Assembly (NCBI GenBank): GCA_028704945.1
Contig: JAQWEL010000002.1
Coordinates: 62,001 to 126,000, forward strand
DNA length: 64,000 nt
Source of the DNA: Patescibacteria group bacterium
Lineage (GTDB): Bacteria > Patescibacteriota > Patescibacteriia > Patescibacteriales > Patescibacteriaceae
Direction of reading: 5' to 3'
Made by a program: the position numbers and the translations under genes. Position 1 is the first letter of the stretch; the number at the start of each line of letters is the position of its first letter. A model generated the notes under the pieces. That model was not told the origin of the DNA and searched no databases. It saw only the letters and a program-made list of their open reading frames with translations. Positions 45,780-53,702 of the stretch are shown one piece after another.

Positions 45780-45853
45780 TGCGCCCAGCTGGACTTGAAC
45801 CAGCGACCCCCGCCTTATAAGGGCGGTGCTCTAACCAACTGAGCTATGGGCGC
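45780..45853 (-). tRNA. tRNA-Ile (anticodon UAU)
   Basis: Complete cloverleaf on the minus strand: acceptor GCGCCCA/TGGGCGC, D stem GCTC/GAGC, anticodon stem CCGCC/GGCGG around loop CTTATAA (anticodon TAT at 34-36), T stem GCTGG/CCAGC, discriminator A. The 3' CCA is not encoded. UAU pairs with AUA, so AUA can be read without lysidine-modified tRNA-Ile(CAU). Confidence 0.92.
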
Positions 45854-45907
45854 TTAAACTACTAATATAATATACGATTCTTTAAAATAGTAAAGAGCTA
45901 ATAAAAA

Positions 45908-45927
45908 AAACCGCTATAACGCGGTTT
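45908..45927 (-). terminator. Terminator of the tRNA-Val transcript
   Basis: aaaccgc/gcggttt hairpin with a 6-nt loop. The A run on the plus-strand left side is the T tract of the minus-strand transcript. Confidence 0.65.
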
Positions 45928-45931
45928 ATTT

Positions 45932-46008
<77 letters not shown>

Positions 46009-46063
46009 AATTATTTAGCACTAACTTCGCCACAGGCGGACAAGCGCTTAATAAACAAAAATT

Positions 46064-46091
46064 ATCATAACATATTTCTTAAAAAATACAA
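46064..46091 (-). promoter_or_regulatory. Promoter of tRNA-Val
   Basis: On the minus strand TTGTAT (46086-46091), 16-bp spacer, TATGAT (46064-46069), about 55 bp upstream of the mature tRNA 5' end. Confidence 0.45.
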
Positions 46092-46132
46092 GACTTATAA
46101 AAAATAATAATATTGGACTAAAATCAAATCCC

Positions 46133-46161
46133 TTGACACAAAGCTAAGTCGGCTTTAAAAT
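46133..46161 (+). promoter_or_regulatory. groESL promoter
   Basis: TTGACA (46133-46138), 17-bp spacer, TAAAAT (46156-46161). The start of transcription falls near 46168, exactly at the edge of the operator-like inverted repeat. Confidence 0.8.
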
Positions 46162-46168
46162 AGGTTTG

Positions 46169-46195
46169 TTGGCAGTCTATATGCTCGACTGCTAA
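46169..46195 (+). promoter_or_regulatory. CIRCE-like operator (HrcA site), variant
   Basis: TTGGCAGTC, 9-nt spacer, GACTGCTAA. This has the TTAGCACTC-N9-GAGTGCTAA architecture of CIRCE with a swapped base pair (CTC/GAG to GTC/GAC) and one mismatch. Placed at +1 of groESL it would block transcription when HrcA is bound and open on heat shock. Confidence 0.75.
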
Positions 46196-46270
46196 CAGAC
46201 AATTGTTAATTAAATTATTAGTATTTAATTGTGTTTTGTAAACTCAGTTAAATACTGAAAAAGAAAAAAT

Positions 46271-46561
46271 ATGAATTTAAAACCACTTTACATGAATGTG
46301 ATTGTTAAGCCTTTGGCTGACGAAACTATCACTAAATTTGGTATCGTCATTCCAGACACGGTTTCTAAAGAAAAACCAGAAAAAGGAGAAGTTGTGGCTG
46401 TGGGTGAAGGTCGACTTTTGGACAATGGCCAAATTGCGCCATTAAAAGTTAAGGTTGGTGATAAAGTTATGTTTAAAAAATATTCACCAGAAGCGATTAA
46501 GCTTGATGATCAGGAATATTTGGTTATCAAAGAACAGGATATAATGTTGATTTTTGAATAA
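46271..46561 (+). CDS. groES: Co-chaperonin GroES
   Basis: 96 aa. LKPLYMNVIVKPLADETITK, a mobile loop (FGIVIPDTVSKEKPEKGEVVAVGEG), KVGDKVMFKKYS and the terminal EQDIMLIFE are typical. It caps GroEL for ATP-dependent folding. First gene of the heat-shock operon, 33 bp before groEL. Confidence 0.96.
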   Translation: MNLKPLYMNVIVKPLADETITKFGIVIPDTVSKEKPEKGEVVAVGEGRLLDNGQIAPLKVKVGDKVMFKKYSPEAIKLDDQEYLVIKEQDIMLIFE

Positions 46562-46594
46562 TTAGATTAAGATTAATAAGCTAAAAATAAATAT

Positions 46595-48250
46595 ATGGCA
46601 AAACAGATTATTTTTGATGAAAAGGCTCGTTTAGCCTTAAAGCGTGGCGCTGATCAATTAGCTGCCGCTGTTAAAGTAACCATGGGTCCAAAGGGACGTA
46701 ATGTGGTGATTGAAAAATCATACGGAGCGCCAGTTATTACTAAGGATGGTGTAACTGTTGCCAAGGAAATTGAATTAGAAGATAGGTTTGAAAATATCGG
46801 CGCCGAAATTATTAAAGAAGCAGCTTCTAAGACTAATGACGCCGCTGGAGACGGTACTACTACGGCTACTGTTTTGGCTGAAGCTATTATTAATGAAGGT
46901 ATGAAGTTGGTCGCCGCTGGAGTTTCCCCGATTGAGATTCGTTCTGGTATTGAAAAAAAAGTTGCTGAAGTCGTTAAGAATCTCAAGGAAATGTCTAAGG
47001 TTATTTCTACTAAAGAAGAAATCGCTCAAGTCGCTTCTATCTCCGCGAATGATCCAGAAATTGGCTCTATCATTGCTGAGGCAATGGAATCAGTTGGTAA
47101 GGATGGCGTTATTACTGTCGAAGAGGGTCAATCTTTCGGAGTAGAAAAAGAAGTTGTTGAAGGCATGCAATTTGATAAGGGCTATGTCTCGCCTTATATG
47201 ATTACTAATTCAGAATCAATGAAGGCTGAAATGAATGACCCATTTATTTTGATTACCGATAAAAAAATTAGCTCTATTCATGATGTCTTGCCGATTTTGG
47301 AAAAAGTTTTGCAGCTGGGCAAAAAGGACGTTGTTATTATTGCTGACGACATTGAGGGTGAAGCTTTAGCTACCTTCGTGGTTAATAAAATGCGTGGTAT
47401 TTTTAATGTCTTAGGCATTAAAGCGCCTGGCTTTGGTGACAGACGCAAAGCTATGTTGGAAGACATTGCCGTGTTGACCGGTGGCAAAGTTATTTCTGAA
47501 GAAATCGGTTTAAAATTAGATACGGCAGAAGTATCTGATCTTGGCCATGCTCGTAAAGTAGTTTCTACTAAAGATACTACTATTATTGTTGACGGCGCCG
47601 GTGACCAAGCTAAAATCCAAACTCGCGTTGAACAGATTAAGAAAGAAAAAGAATTATCCGACTCTGATTATGATAAAGAAAAACTGCAAGAACGTTTGGC
47701 TAAATTGTCTGGCGGTGTAGCTGTTATTAAAGTTGGGGCTGCCACTGAAACTGAAATGAAAGAAAAGAAAGATCGCATTGAAGATGCCTTGAATGCTACT
47801 CGCGCAGCTGTTGAAGAAGGTGTGGTGGCTGGTGGTGGTTTAGCCTTAGCATTAGCTGGTAATTCTTTTGCTGAAATGTCCAATGATAAACACGAATCAG
47901 TCGGTTCACAGATTATTGCCGCTGCTTTAATTACTCCTATCAAACAGATTGCCGCTAATGCCGGTAAAGATGGATCTTTGGTGTTATATCAGATTATGAG
48001 CGAACACAAAGCTGGTAAAACCAACGTCGGTTATAATGCTGCTACTGGAGAATTTGTCGATATGTTTGCTGCTGGTATTATTGATCCGACTAAAGTTGTC
48101 CGCAGTGCTTTAGAAAACGCCGCTTCAGCCGCGATGATGTTTTTAACTACCGAAGCAGTTATTGCTGACAAACCAAAAGAAGGTTGTGCTTGCGATAGTC
48201 ATGCCGGCGGTGGTATGGGCGGTATGAATCCAGGTATGATGGGTATGTAA
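46595..48250 (+). CDS. groEL: Chaperonin GroEL
   Basis: 551 aa, the standard length. [17 protein letters not shown] and [13 protein letters not shown] are ATP-site segments, followed by [26 protein letters not shown] and a C-terminal GGM-type tail ([14 protein letters not shown]). It folds cytosolic proteins in a double-ring chamber. [13 protein letters not shown]-like Cys residues sit just before the tail ([10 protein letters not shown]), a small oddity. Confidence 0.98.
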   Translation: MAKQIIFDEKARLALKRGADQLAAAVKVTMGPKGRNVVIEKSYGAPVITKDGVTVAKEIELEDRFENIGAEIIKEAASKTNDAAGDGTTTATVLAEAIINEGMKLVAAGVSPIEIRSGIEKKVAEVVKNLKEMSKVISTKEEIAQVASISANDPEIGSIIAEAMESVGKDGVITVEEGQSFGVEKEVVEGMQFDKGYVSPYMITNSESMKAEMNDPFILITDKKISSIHDVLPILEKVLQLGKKDVVIIADDIEGEALATFVVNKMRGIFNVLGIKAPGFGDRRKAMLEDIAVLTGGKVISEEIGLKLDTAEVSDLGHARKVVSTKDTTIIVDGAGDQAKIQTRVEQIKKEKELSDSDYDKEKLQERLAKLSGGVAVIKVGAATETEMKEKKDRIEDALNATRAAVEEGVVAGGGLALALAGNSFAEMSNDKHESVGSQIIAAALITPIKQIAANAGKDGSLVLYQIMSEHKAGKTNVGYNAATGEFVDMFAAGIIDPTKVVRSALENAASAAMMFLTTEAVIADKPKEGCACDSHAGGGMGGMNPGMMGM

Positions 48251-48280
48251 AGATAAGTTTGATTAAATATTTTTAAATAA

Positions 48281-48312
48281 AAAATGCTTCGGCCCGCGCC
48301 AAGCATTTTTTA
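48281..48312 (+). terminator. groESL terminator
   Basis: aaaatgctt (48281-48289) pairs with aagcatttt (48301-48309) around a GC-rich 11-nt loop, then a T run. Confidence 0.85.
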
Positions 48313-48313
48313 T

Positions 48314-48342
48314 TTGACATTTTTAGTTTAAAATGATTTTAT
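48314..48342 (+). promoter_or_regulatory. Promoter of the CDP-alcohol transferase gene
   Basis: TTGACA (48314-48319), 17-bp spacer, TTTTAT (48337-48342). Confidence 0.45.
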
Positions 48343-48389
48343 ATTGTTAATAAAAAAATAGTTCATTTATAATTTTAAAGAGGTGTATC

Positions 48390-49064
48390 ATGTCAATGAT
48401 AAGCAAAACCGATCGTATAATTACCTGGGCGAACGCCATCACTGTCTCAGGAATAATTTTCGCCATTGCCGCTACTTGGTTAGCTTTTGAAAAACAGCTG
48501 GCTTGGTCATTTATTTGTTTGGTAGCCGGTTTTTTAACTGATTTTTTAGATGGCCAGGTTGCCAGAAGAATTGAGAAAAAAAGACCAGGTTACGGAGTTT
48601 CGGTTTTTGGCGCCAACTTAGATCCAATCCGAGACAAGATGTTGCTTCTGCCACTGTGGCCTATGTTTAATTTTTATAACAACGGCGAATTAACGGTATT
48701 ATTCAGTCTTTGCATTGGTTTGATCTTTTTAGCTGAATTTATTTTGGCGCGCGCTTTTTCTTTTCTTTATTTTGAGGCCATCAAGGTTAATAATATAAAA
48801 AAGAAAATTCCTTACTTGAGCAAAGTTTTGACATTTTTGCAGGGGGTAGTTTTTGCTGTTTTATTAATCAAATTTTATCTAATTGGTTTGCAATCAGTAG
48901 AATTTTGCAGCGCGATTGTCGCGATTATGATTATATCGATAACTCGCGTCTCCATGTATTTCATTTTATATTTAAAAAATAAGCCAAGTGATCTACCTAA
49001 TGCTAGCACCTTGTTTAAGACCTTGTTGTTTTTATTCTTTTTTTGTAAAAATAATCAGGTTTAA
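48390..49064 (+). CDS. CDP-alcohol phosphatidyltransferase family protein
   Basis: 224 aa, membrane enzyme with about six helices. The family signature DG-x2-AR-...-G-x3-D-x3-D is met by DGQVARR...FGANLDPIRDK. It would join a CDP-activated lipid to an alcohol, for example phosphatidylglycerophosphate synthase (PgsA), or act on a related head group. The alcohol cannot be told from sequence. One of few genes here with an SD (aagaggtg) before atcATG. A terminator follows at 49091-49120. Confidence 0.85.
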   Translation: MSMISKTDRIITWANAITVSGIIFAIAATWLAFEKQLAWSFICLVAGFLTDFLDGQVARRIEKKRPGYGVSVFGANLDPIRDKMLLLPLWPMFNFYNNGELTVLFSLCIGLIFLAEFILARAFSFLYFEAIKVNNIKKKIPYLSKVLTFLQGVVFAVLLIKFYLIGLQSVEFCSAIVAIMIISITRVSMYFILYLKNKPSDLPNASTLFKTLLFLFFFCKNNQV

Positions 49065-49090
49065 TCTTATTGCCTAAGGTTAGTTTTTTT

Positions 49091-49120
49091 AAGCGTCTTC
49101 ACAAATGAGACGCTTTTTGT
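49091..49120 (+). terminator. Intrinsic terminator
   Basis: aagcgtct/agacgctt stem with a 9-nt loop and a T run. Confidence 0.8.
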
Positions 49121-49146
49121 TATAATTTTTGGAAAACTTATATTTT

Positions 49147-49608
49147 ATGGATGGATTTATAAAATATCCCTTGTGGGCTATTGGTGGTTTTATTATTTTA
49201 ACTTTGTTATTTTCTGGCGGTTTGAATATCTCTATTTCTTCTGTTATGGCGTCAGACTCTGCTTCTGTAAAAGGACTTACTACTATTCAGAAAGAAGCTT
49301 CGGCTATTTATAAAAGTGGGAATGATTTAAATGGTTTTTTAATGTTTAATAAAGTTAAGAAGGATTTAGCCGCCCAAAAGAAAGGCATGAAGATATATAT
49401 TGATAGTTTGGTTAAAAATGGTGAAAAAATCACTGTCAATGAAAAATATGCTATGAATAATTTTATTGTTTACGGCACACCTTCAACCTCTATCTACATC
49501 CAAGATCAGCGTTTTTTGATGATTAAAAAATATAAAGAATATAATGATTCTTTGCCTAAAACAGAAGATAATTGGAATTTGCTTTTAAAATCTATCGCAG
49601 TGCGTTAA
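49147..49608 (+). CDS. Membrane-anchored protein sharing a domain with the surface protein at 53703
   Basis: 153 aa from ATG 49147. A TTG 18 bp upstream is too close to the TATAAT box at 49121-49126 and was rejected. Signal anchor at about 10-35. Residues ~80-152 (KIYIDSLVKNGEKITVNEKY, FIVYGTPSTS, MIKKYKEYNDSLPKTEDNW) parallel the segment near residues 727-800 of the protein at 53703-56357 (AGLIRDQKKLSADD, FITYGTLLTK, VLGSYKAAFGKLPTKENEW). The shared domain is helical and unknown to me. Confidence 0.62.
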   Translation: MDGFIKYPLWAIGGFIILTLLFSGGLNISISSVMASDSASVKGLTTIQKEASAIYKSGNDLNGFLMFNKVKKDLAAQKKGMKIYIDSLVKNGEKITVNEKYAMNNFIVYGTPSTSIYIQDQRFLMIKKYKEYNDSLPKTEDNWNLLLKSIAVR

Positions 49609-49643
49609 AATATATCATATAAGAAAGTTAATTTATAAAGAAT

Positions 49644-50564
49644 ATGGAAAATTTTGATTTGTTGATTTTGGGCTCAGGGCCGGCCGGCTTGACGGCTGCG
49701 CTTTATGCTCTGCGCTATAATTTAACAGTCGGCATAATCGGAGGTATTCCAGGCGGCCTAATGATGGAATCTCATAAGATTTGCAATTGGCCGGGTGAAA
49801 ATGAAGTTGTCGGTTATGAGTTAGCTAATAAGATGAAAGAGCAAGTAAAACAACAAGGCGCAAAATTTATTTTTGATTTTGTAGAAGAAATTTTGCCGGA
49901 CAATGAGGCGTGGATAGTCAAAACTAAAGCCGGTAAAGAATTTAAAAGCAAATTCGTTATTTATGCCTTAGGCACTCAGCATAAGCATCTTGGCTTAGCC
50001 GCTGAAGATAAATTTATCGGTAAAGGGGTTGCTTATTGCGCTACCTGCGACGCCATGTTTTATAAAGGCAAGATTACTGCCGTAATTGGTGGCGGCAATA
50101 GCGCTATGACAGCCGCGCTTTATTTGGCTGATATCTGCCCTAAGGTTTATCTAATTAATAAACGAGCTGATTTAAAGGGGGATATTGTCTGGCTCAATAA
50201 AGTTAAAGAAAAAGAGAATATTGTTTATATCCCAAATAATAATGTTATTGATTTAACTGGTGAAGAAAAATTAGAAAAAATTATTTTGCAGACTGAATTT
50301 TTGGGCCAAACTGAGATAAATGTAGATGGATTATTTATTGAGATTGGTTTAGAACCCAACACAGTTTTGTTTAAGACTATTGGCGGGGAGTTGGATGAAA
50401 AAAATCATATCAAGGTTGCTCAAGATATGAGCACTAATTTAAAAAATATTTTTGCAGCCGGTGATGTCACTAACGGTTCTAATAACTTCAGACAAGTTTT
50501 AACGGCAGCTGCTGAAGGGGCGATTGCGGCTGACAGTGTTTTTAAAGAATTTTCTAAGAGATAA
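49644..50564 (+). CDS. trxB: Thioredoxin reductase-like flavoprotein
   Basis: 306 aa. FAD motif ILGSGPAGLTAALYA, redox-active disulfide C132-A-T-C135 in VAYCATCDAMFYKG, NAD(P)H motif VIGGGNSAMTAALYL, and the FAD-binding end IFAAGDVTNGSNNF. It passes electrons to thioredoxin or a glutaredoxin-like partner, which could also reduce a ribonucleotide reductase or supply other thiol enzymes. The usual ATG-HRK pattern for NADPH (HRRxxxR) reads INKRADL here, so cofactor preference is uncertain. Confidence 0.9.
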   Translation: MENFDLLILGSGPAGLTAALYALRYNLTVGIIGGIPGGLMMESHKICNWPGENEVVGYELANKMKEQVKQQGAKFIFDFVEEILPDNEAWIVKTKAGKEFKSKFVIYALGTQHKHLGLAAEDKFIGKGVAYCATCDAMFYKGKITAVIGGGNSAMTAALYLADICPKVYLINKRADLKGDIVWLNKVKEKENIVYIPNNNVIDLTGEEKLEKIILQTEFLGQTEINVDGLFIEIGLEPNTVLFKTIGGELDEKNHIKVAQDMSTNLKNIFAAGDVTNGSNNFRQVLTAAAEGAIAADSVFKEFSKR

Positions 50565-50582
50565 AAATTAAAGTATCAAATA

Positions 50583-50618
50583 AAAAAACATGACTATGCT
50601 TTATAGACCATGTTTTTT
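50583..50618. terminator. Bidirectional terminator
   Basis: aaaaaacatg (50583-50592) pairs with catgtttttt (50609-50618), with ctat/atag extending the stem, between convergent genes. Confidence 0.75.
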
Positions 50619-50635
50619 ATGTTTATGCCTAATGA

Positions 50636-51760
50636 TTAAATATTGCCCAATTCAGTCTCTATGATTTTAACAGCTGTTTCAATCTTGATGTGGCTAGGCA
50701 AATTGAATTCAGCTAACTGTCTTGAACCCCTGGGCGAGAAATTTTTACTTAATTCCAGAGCGTCAATATTTTTAATTGACCACAGTATGCCTCTGGTGGA
50801 CTGGCTGTTGCTGATAAAGACCACTGTAATCAGTGTTTCTGGTATAGACACAATTAATTCGTCAACTAAAGAGGTTAAATTATCCATTGAACCTTCAGCT
50901 GCTTCATAATTATCCTCTGAAATAACTGACCAAACTAATTTTTTATCAGCTGAGGATGACAGCTTACCTAAGATAAATCCCCAAAGTTTCAAGAGTTTGA
51001 TAGTGTGTTTACGGTATAATTCATTAACAATTAATTCACGGTCAGCTCCAAGTCCGATTAACTCGGCAGCTATATTAAGCGTGTCTGGACTGACGCTGGC
51101 GCTTTTAAAGTTTTTGGTTTTAGCTATCAAGCCGGCCAATAAGTTGGAAGCAGCGGTTTCATTTATTTTAAATTCCGGAATATTTTTAAATAAACTATAG
51201 ATGATTTCAGCGGTCGAAGCTGCTTTAAGATTAATAATGTTTATTTCGCCGTAGTTTTCATTAGCAGAGTCTCGATCAATATTGATAATCGGCGTACGGT
51301 AAAATAAATTAGGGTGTTCAGTTGTTATTTGGCCGAGTGACAATAAATCGGGGGCGCCAATAGTGAAGATTAAATCATAAGGATAACCAGTTTGCTCTAA
51401 TTTGATTTGGTTTTCTTGCAACCAACCAGAGTTTAAACTGATGACAAAGTTTAATTGGTTATCAACGTGTTCATAGCGGACCTTATTCAAATCAGCATTG
51501 ACAGTATTGACGGATACAGTGAATTCCGGTCGACGGCTGACTTCATTTTTCATTTCCGAAAAGTTACTTAAAAAAGAAAAGTTTTTGCCTAATTCAGAAT
51601 TTTTAACTATTAGTTCGGCATTTACGCCAGCTTTAGATAAGATTGACAATAAACCTAAACCAGCGCCAATGACGTCGCCACTGCGATGTTGGTTGATGAA
51701 AATGGCTATATTTTTAGATTTTGATAGTATTTCTTGCAATTGTTCTGTTATCTCAAGCAT
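50636..51760 (-). CDS. DHH-family phosphoesterase-like protein with degenerate active site
   Basis: 374 aa from ATG 51760 (a TTG 18 bp upstream is in frame but less likely). The fold pattern follows NrnA-type DHH/DHHA1 proteins: FINQHRSGDVIGAGLGLLSI, INIDRDSANENYGEINII, ASTAEIIYSLF and NLLAGLIAKTKNFKS. The catalytic Asp/His residues are altered. The first motif lacks the DxD pair (SGD), the middle Asp is replaced (FTIGAPD), and DHH reads D162-R-D164. It is therefore probably not an active nanoRNase or pAp phosphatase and may bind a nucleotide or protein instead. Confidence 0.72.
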   Translation of the reverse strand: MLEITEQLQEILSKSKNIAIFINQHRSGDVIGAGLGLLSILSKAGVNAELIVKNSELGKNFSFLSNFSEMKNEVSRRPEFTVSVNTVNADLNKVRYEHVDNQLNFVISLNSGWLQENQIKLEQTGYPYDLIFTIGAPDLLSLGQITTEHPNLFYRTPIINIDRDSANENYGEINIINLKAASTAEIIYSLFKNIPEFKINETAASNLLAGLIAKTKNFKSASVSPDTLNIAAELIGLGADRELIVNELYRKHTIKLLKLWGFILGKLSSSADKKLVWSVISEDNYEAAEGSMDNLTSLVDELIVSIPETLITVVFISNSQSTRGILWSIKNIDALELSKNFSPRGSRQLAEFNLPSHIKIETAVKIIETELGNI

Positions 51761-51956
51761 AAATTTAAAATTATTCAATTTAGTTTACCTTAAAGCGTCT
51801 CTTTTGTAAACAAAAAATTTTAGTCAGATATTAGGTAAAAAATAAAATCTAAAAGTTAATATTTATATTATTAACTTTTGTTTTTTTTATAGGCTTGTTA
51901 TAATAAAAAATAAAGTTACATAAAATTTTAATACTCAAAAAATTAATAATAACAAT

Positions 51957-53321
51957 ATGATCACAAATCCAAAAGTTTTTAAGGCTTATGATATCAGAGG
52001 CATCTATGGCACTGATTTTGATGAAGAATTGGCTTATCGTCTGGGTTTAGCCTTTGCTAAGATGCGAGCCGACGAGTTAGGTCGCCCCGGCCCGAAATTA
52101 GTCGCTGCCCGTGATATGCGTTTATCCAGTCCTAAATTACAGGAGTCTTTGATTAAAGGTATGATTGACGGAGGAGCTCAAGTAGTTGATATCGGCTTAG
52201 CCAGCACCCCGACTTTTTATTTTGCTGTGGCTGAATATAATTATGATGGCGGCATCCAAGTTTCCGCTTCACATAATCCAAAGGAATATAATGGTTTTAA
52301 AATGGTGCGTGAACGCGCTTTGCCAGTCGGGGAAGGTACAGGTATGGAAGATTTGAAAGAATTGGTCATGTCGGAAAATCTTAAGGAATATCCAGTGAAA
52401 GAATCAGTTATTAAGCGTGAAGAGGTGGTGAGTGATCAAGTGGCGCATGATTTGCAATTTGTCGATGTATCCAATTTGAAACCTTTTAAGATTGTCATTG
52501 ATCCAGCCAATGCCATGGGCGCCCAGTATTTTGAGGAATTATTTATCCACTTGCCAGGCCAAGTCGTTAAGATGAATTGGGAATTAGATGGAACTTTCCC
52601 AGCGCATGAAGCCGATCCTTTCAAGCCGGAAAATATTGCTGGTTTAGAAAAAAGAGTTGTAGACGAAAAAGCTGATTTTGGCATTTCCACCGATGGTGAT
52701 GCCGATCGTATATTTTTTGTTGATAATGAGGGTAAAGCGGTTGAGCCAGGTATTATCCGAGCTGTTTTAGCTAAAATATTTTTAGAAGAAAAACCAGCTG
52801 CTACTATCGCTTACGACATTAGACCGGGCCGAATTACTCTCGATACTATTTTGAAGCATGGCGGCAATCCAATTGTAACTCGCGTGGGACACTCTTTGAT
52901 TAAAGCTCAGGCAGTGCGCGAGGGCGCTTATTTTGCCGGGGAGTCGAGCGGCCATTTCTTTTTAAATATGGAAGAGGGTTGTTATGAAGTGCCGATGATT
53001 GTGGCTTTAAAGATAATGATTGAATTATCGAAATCAGGTAAAACTTTTGCCGAATATATCGCCCCGTATAAAAAATATTTCCATTCTGGCGAAATTAATT
53101 CCACCGTGACTGATGCCAAAGCTAAAATACAAGCTATCAAAGAAAGATATAAAGATGGTCAAATAAACGAACTTGATGGCATCACAATTGAATATCCTGA
53201 TTTTTGGTTAAACGTCCGAGCGTCTAACACTGAACCCTTATTGCGTCTGAATTTAGAAGCTAGGACTAAGGAGCTTATGGAAACTAAGCGGGACGAAATT
53301 TTGGCTTTAATTAGACAATAA
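51957..53321 (+). CDS. Phosphomannomutase/phosphoglucomutase
   Basis: 454 aa, alpha-D-phosphohexomutase family. N-terminal FKAYDIRGIYGTD, phospho-Ser S105 in VSASHNPKEYNG, metal loop DGDADRIFF near residue 245, sugar loop GESSGHFF and phosphate-binding RASNTEPLLRLN. It interconverts sugar 6- and 1-phosphates and would feed glucose-1-P or mannose-1-P to RmlA and GalU. Which of the two sugars it prefers (ManB, PGM or AlgC-like) is not resolved. Confidence 0.93.
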   Translation: MITNPKVFKAYDIRGIYGTDFDEELAYRLGLAFAKMRADELGRPGPKLVAARDMRLSSPKLQESLIKGMIDGGAQVVDIGLASTPTFYFAVAEYNYDGGIQVSASHNPKEYNGFKMVRERALPVGEGTGMEDLKELVMSENLKEYPVKESVIKREEVVSDQVAHDLQFVDVSNLKPFKIVIDPANAMGAQYFEELFIHLPGQVVKMNWELDGTFPAHEADPFKPENIAGLEKRVVDEKADFGISTDGDADRIFFVDNEGKAVEPGIIRAVLAKIFLEEKPAATIAYDIRPGRITLDTILKHGGNPIVTRVGHSLIKAQAVREGAYFAGESSGHFFLNMEEGCYEVPMIVALKIMIELSKSGKTFAEYIAPYKKYFHSGEINSTVTDAKAKIQAIKERYKDGQINELDGITIEYPDFWLNVRASNTEPLLRLNLEARTKELMETKRDEILALIRQ

Positions 53322-53362
53322 CGGCATTGACTTTTTTGAATAATACATAAATAACAATTTTT

Positions 53363-53396
53363 TAACCGCAGATTCATCATAAGTCTGCGGTTTTTT
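53363..53396 (+). terminator. Intrinsic terminator of the phosphohexomutase gene
   Basis: aaccgcaga (53363-53371) pairs with tctgcggtt (53383-53391), followed by Ts. Confidence 0.85.
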
Positions 53397-53416
53397 ATTT
53401 TATCAAATTTTAATTG

Positions 53417-53445
53417 TTGAGTAGATTGCCAAAAAATTGTATAAT
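53417..53445 (+). promoter_or_regulatory. Promoter of the surface protein gene
   Basis: TTGAGT (53417-53422), 17-bp spacer, TATAAT (53440-53445); the leader is about 250 nt. Confidence 0.75.
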
Positions 53446-53499
53446 ATAACTGTTCCAATTAATAATGTTTTAATTTTGAATCAAAATTTAATAAATTAT

Positions 53500-53613
53500 A
53501 ACCAAGTTTACTTAAAAGCGCTTGAGTTATGCAAATAAATTGAGTCAAACAATGCAATAAATGATAATAAAAAGACCAAAAAGTTGGTTTTTTTTACTTG
53601 GTTGACTTTTTTT
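53500..53613 (+). other. Leader with overlapping terminator-type hairpins
   Basis: accaa-aaag-ttggt (53575-53588) followed by eight Ts reads as a small terminator. An alternative long-range stem, aaccaagt (53500-53507) with acttggtt (53596-53603), is also followed by a T-rich run. This would suit attenuation or a short RNA. The rest of 53452-53702 is AT-rich with no other gene. Confidence 0.4.
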
Positions 53614-53702
53614 ACTTAATAATGTTAAATAATTTAAACTCATTTAATTTATATAATTGCTTTAAATATTGTATTTTTAGCAGCTTAATTTTTTTAAAAA
53701 AT

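Noticed and set aside
46654-47943. Long open frames antisense to groEL and similar antisense ORFs inside the P-type ATPase, murA and topA genes
   Set aside because: They overlap strongly conserved genes on the other strand, have no recognisable domains, and follow from codon bias.
53598-53702. Upstream start of the 53703 surface protein
   Set aside because: It would add 35 residues before a clear signal peptide; the ATG at 53703 fits better.
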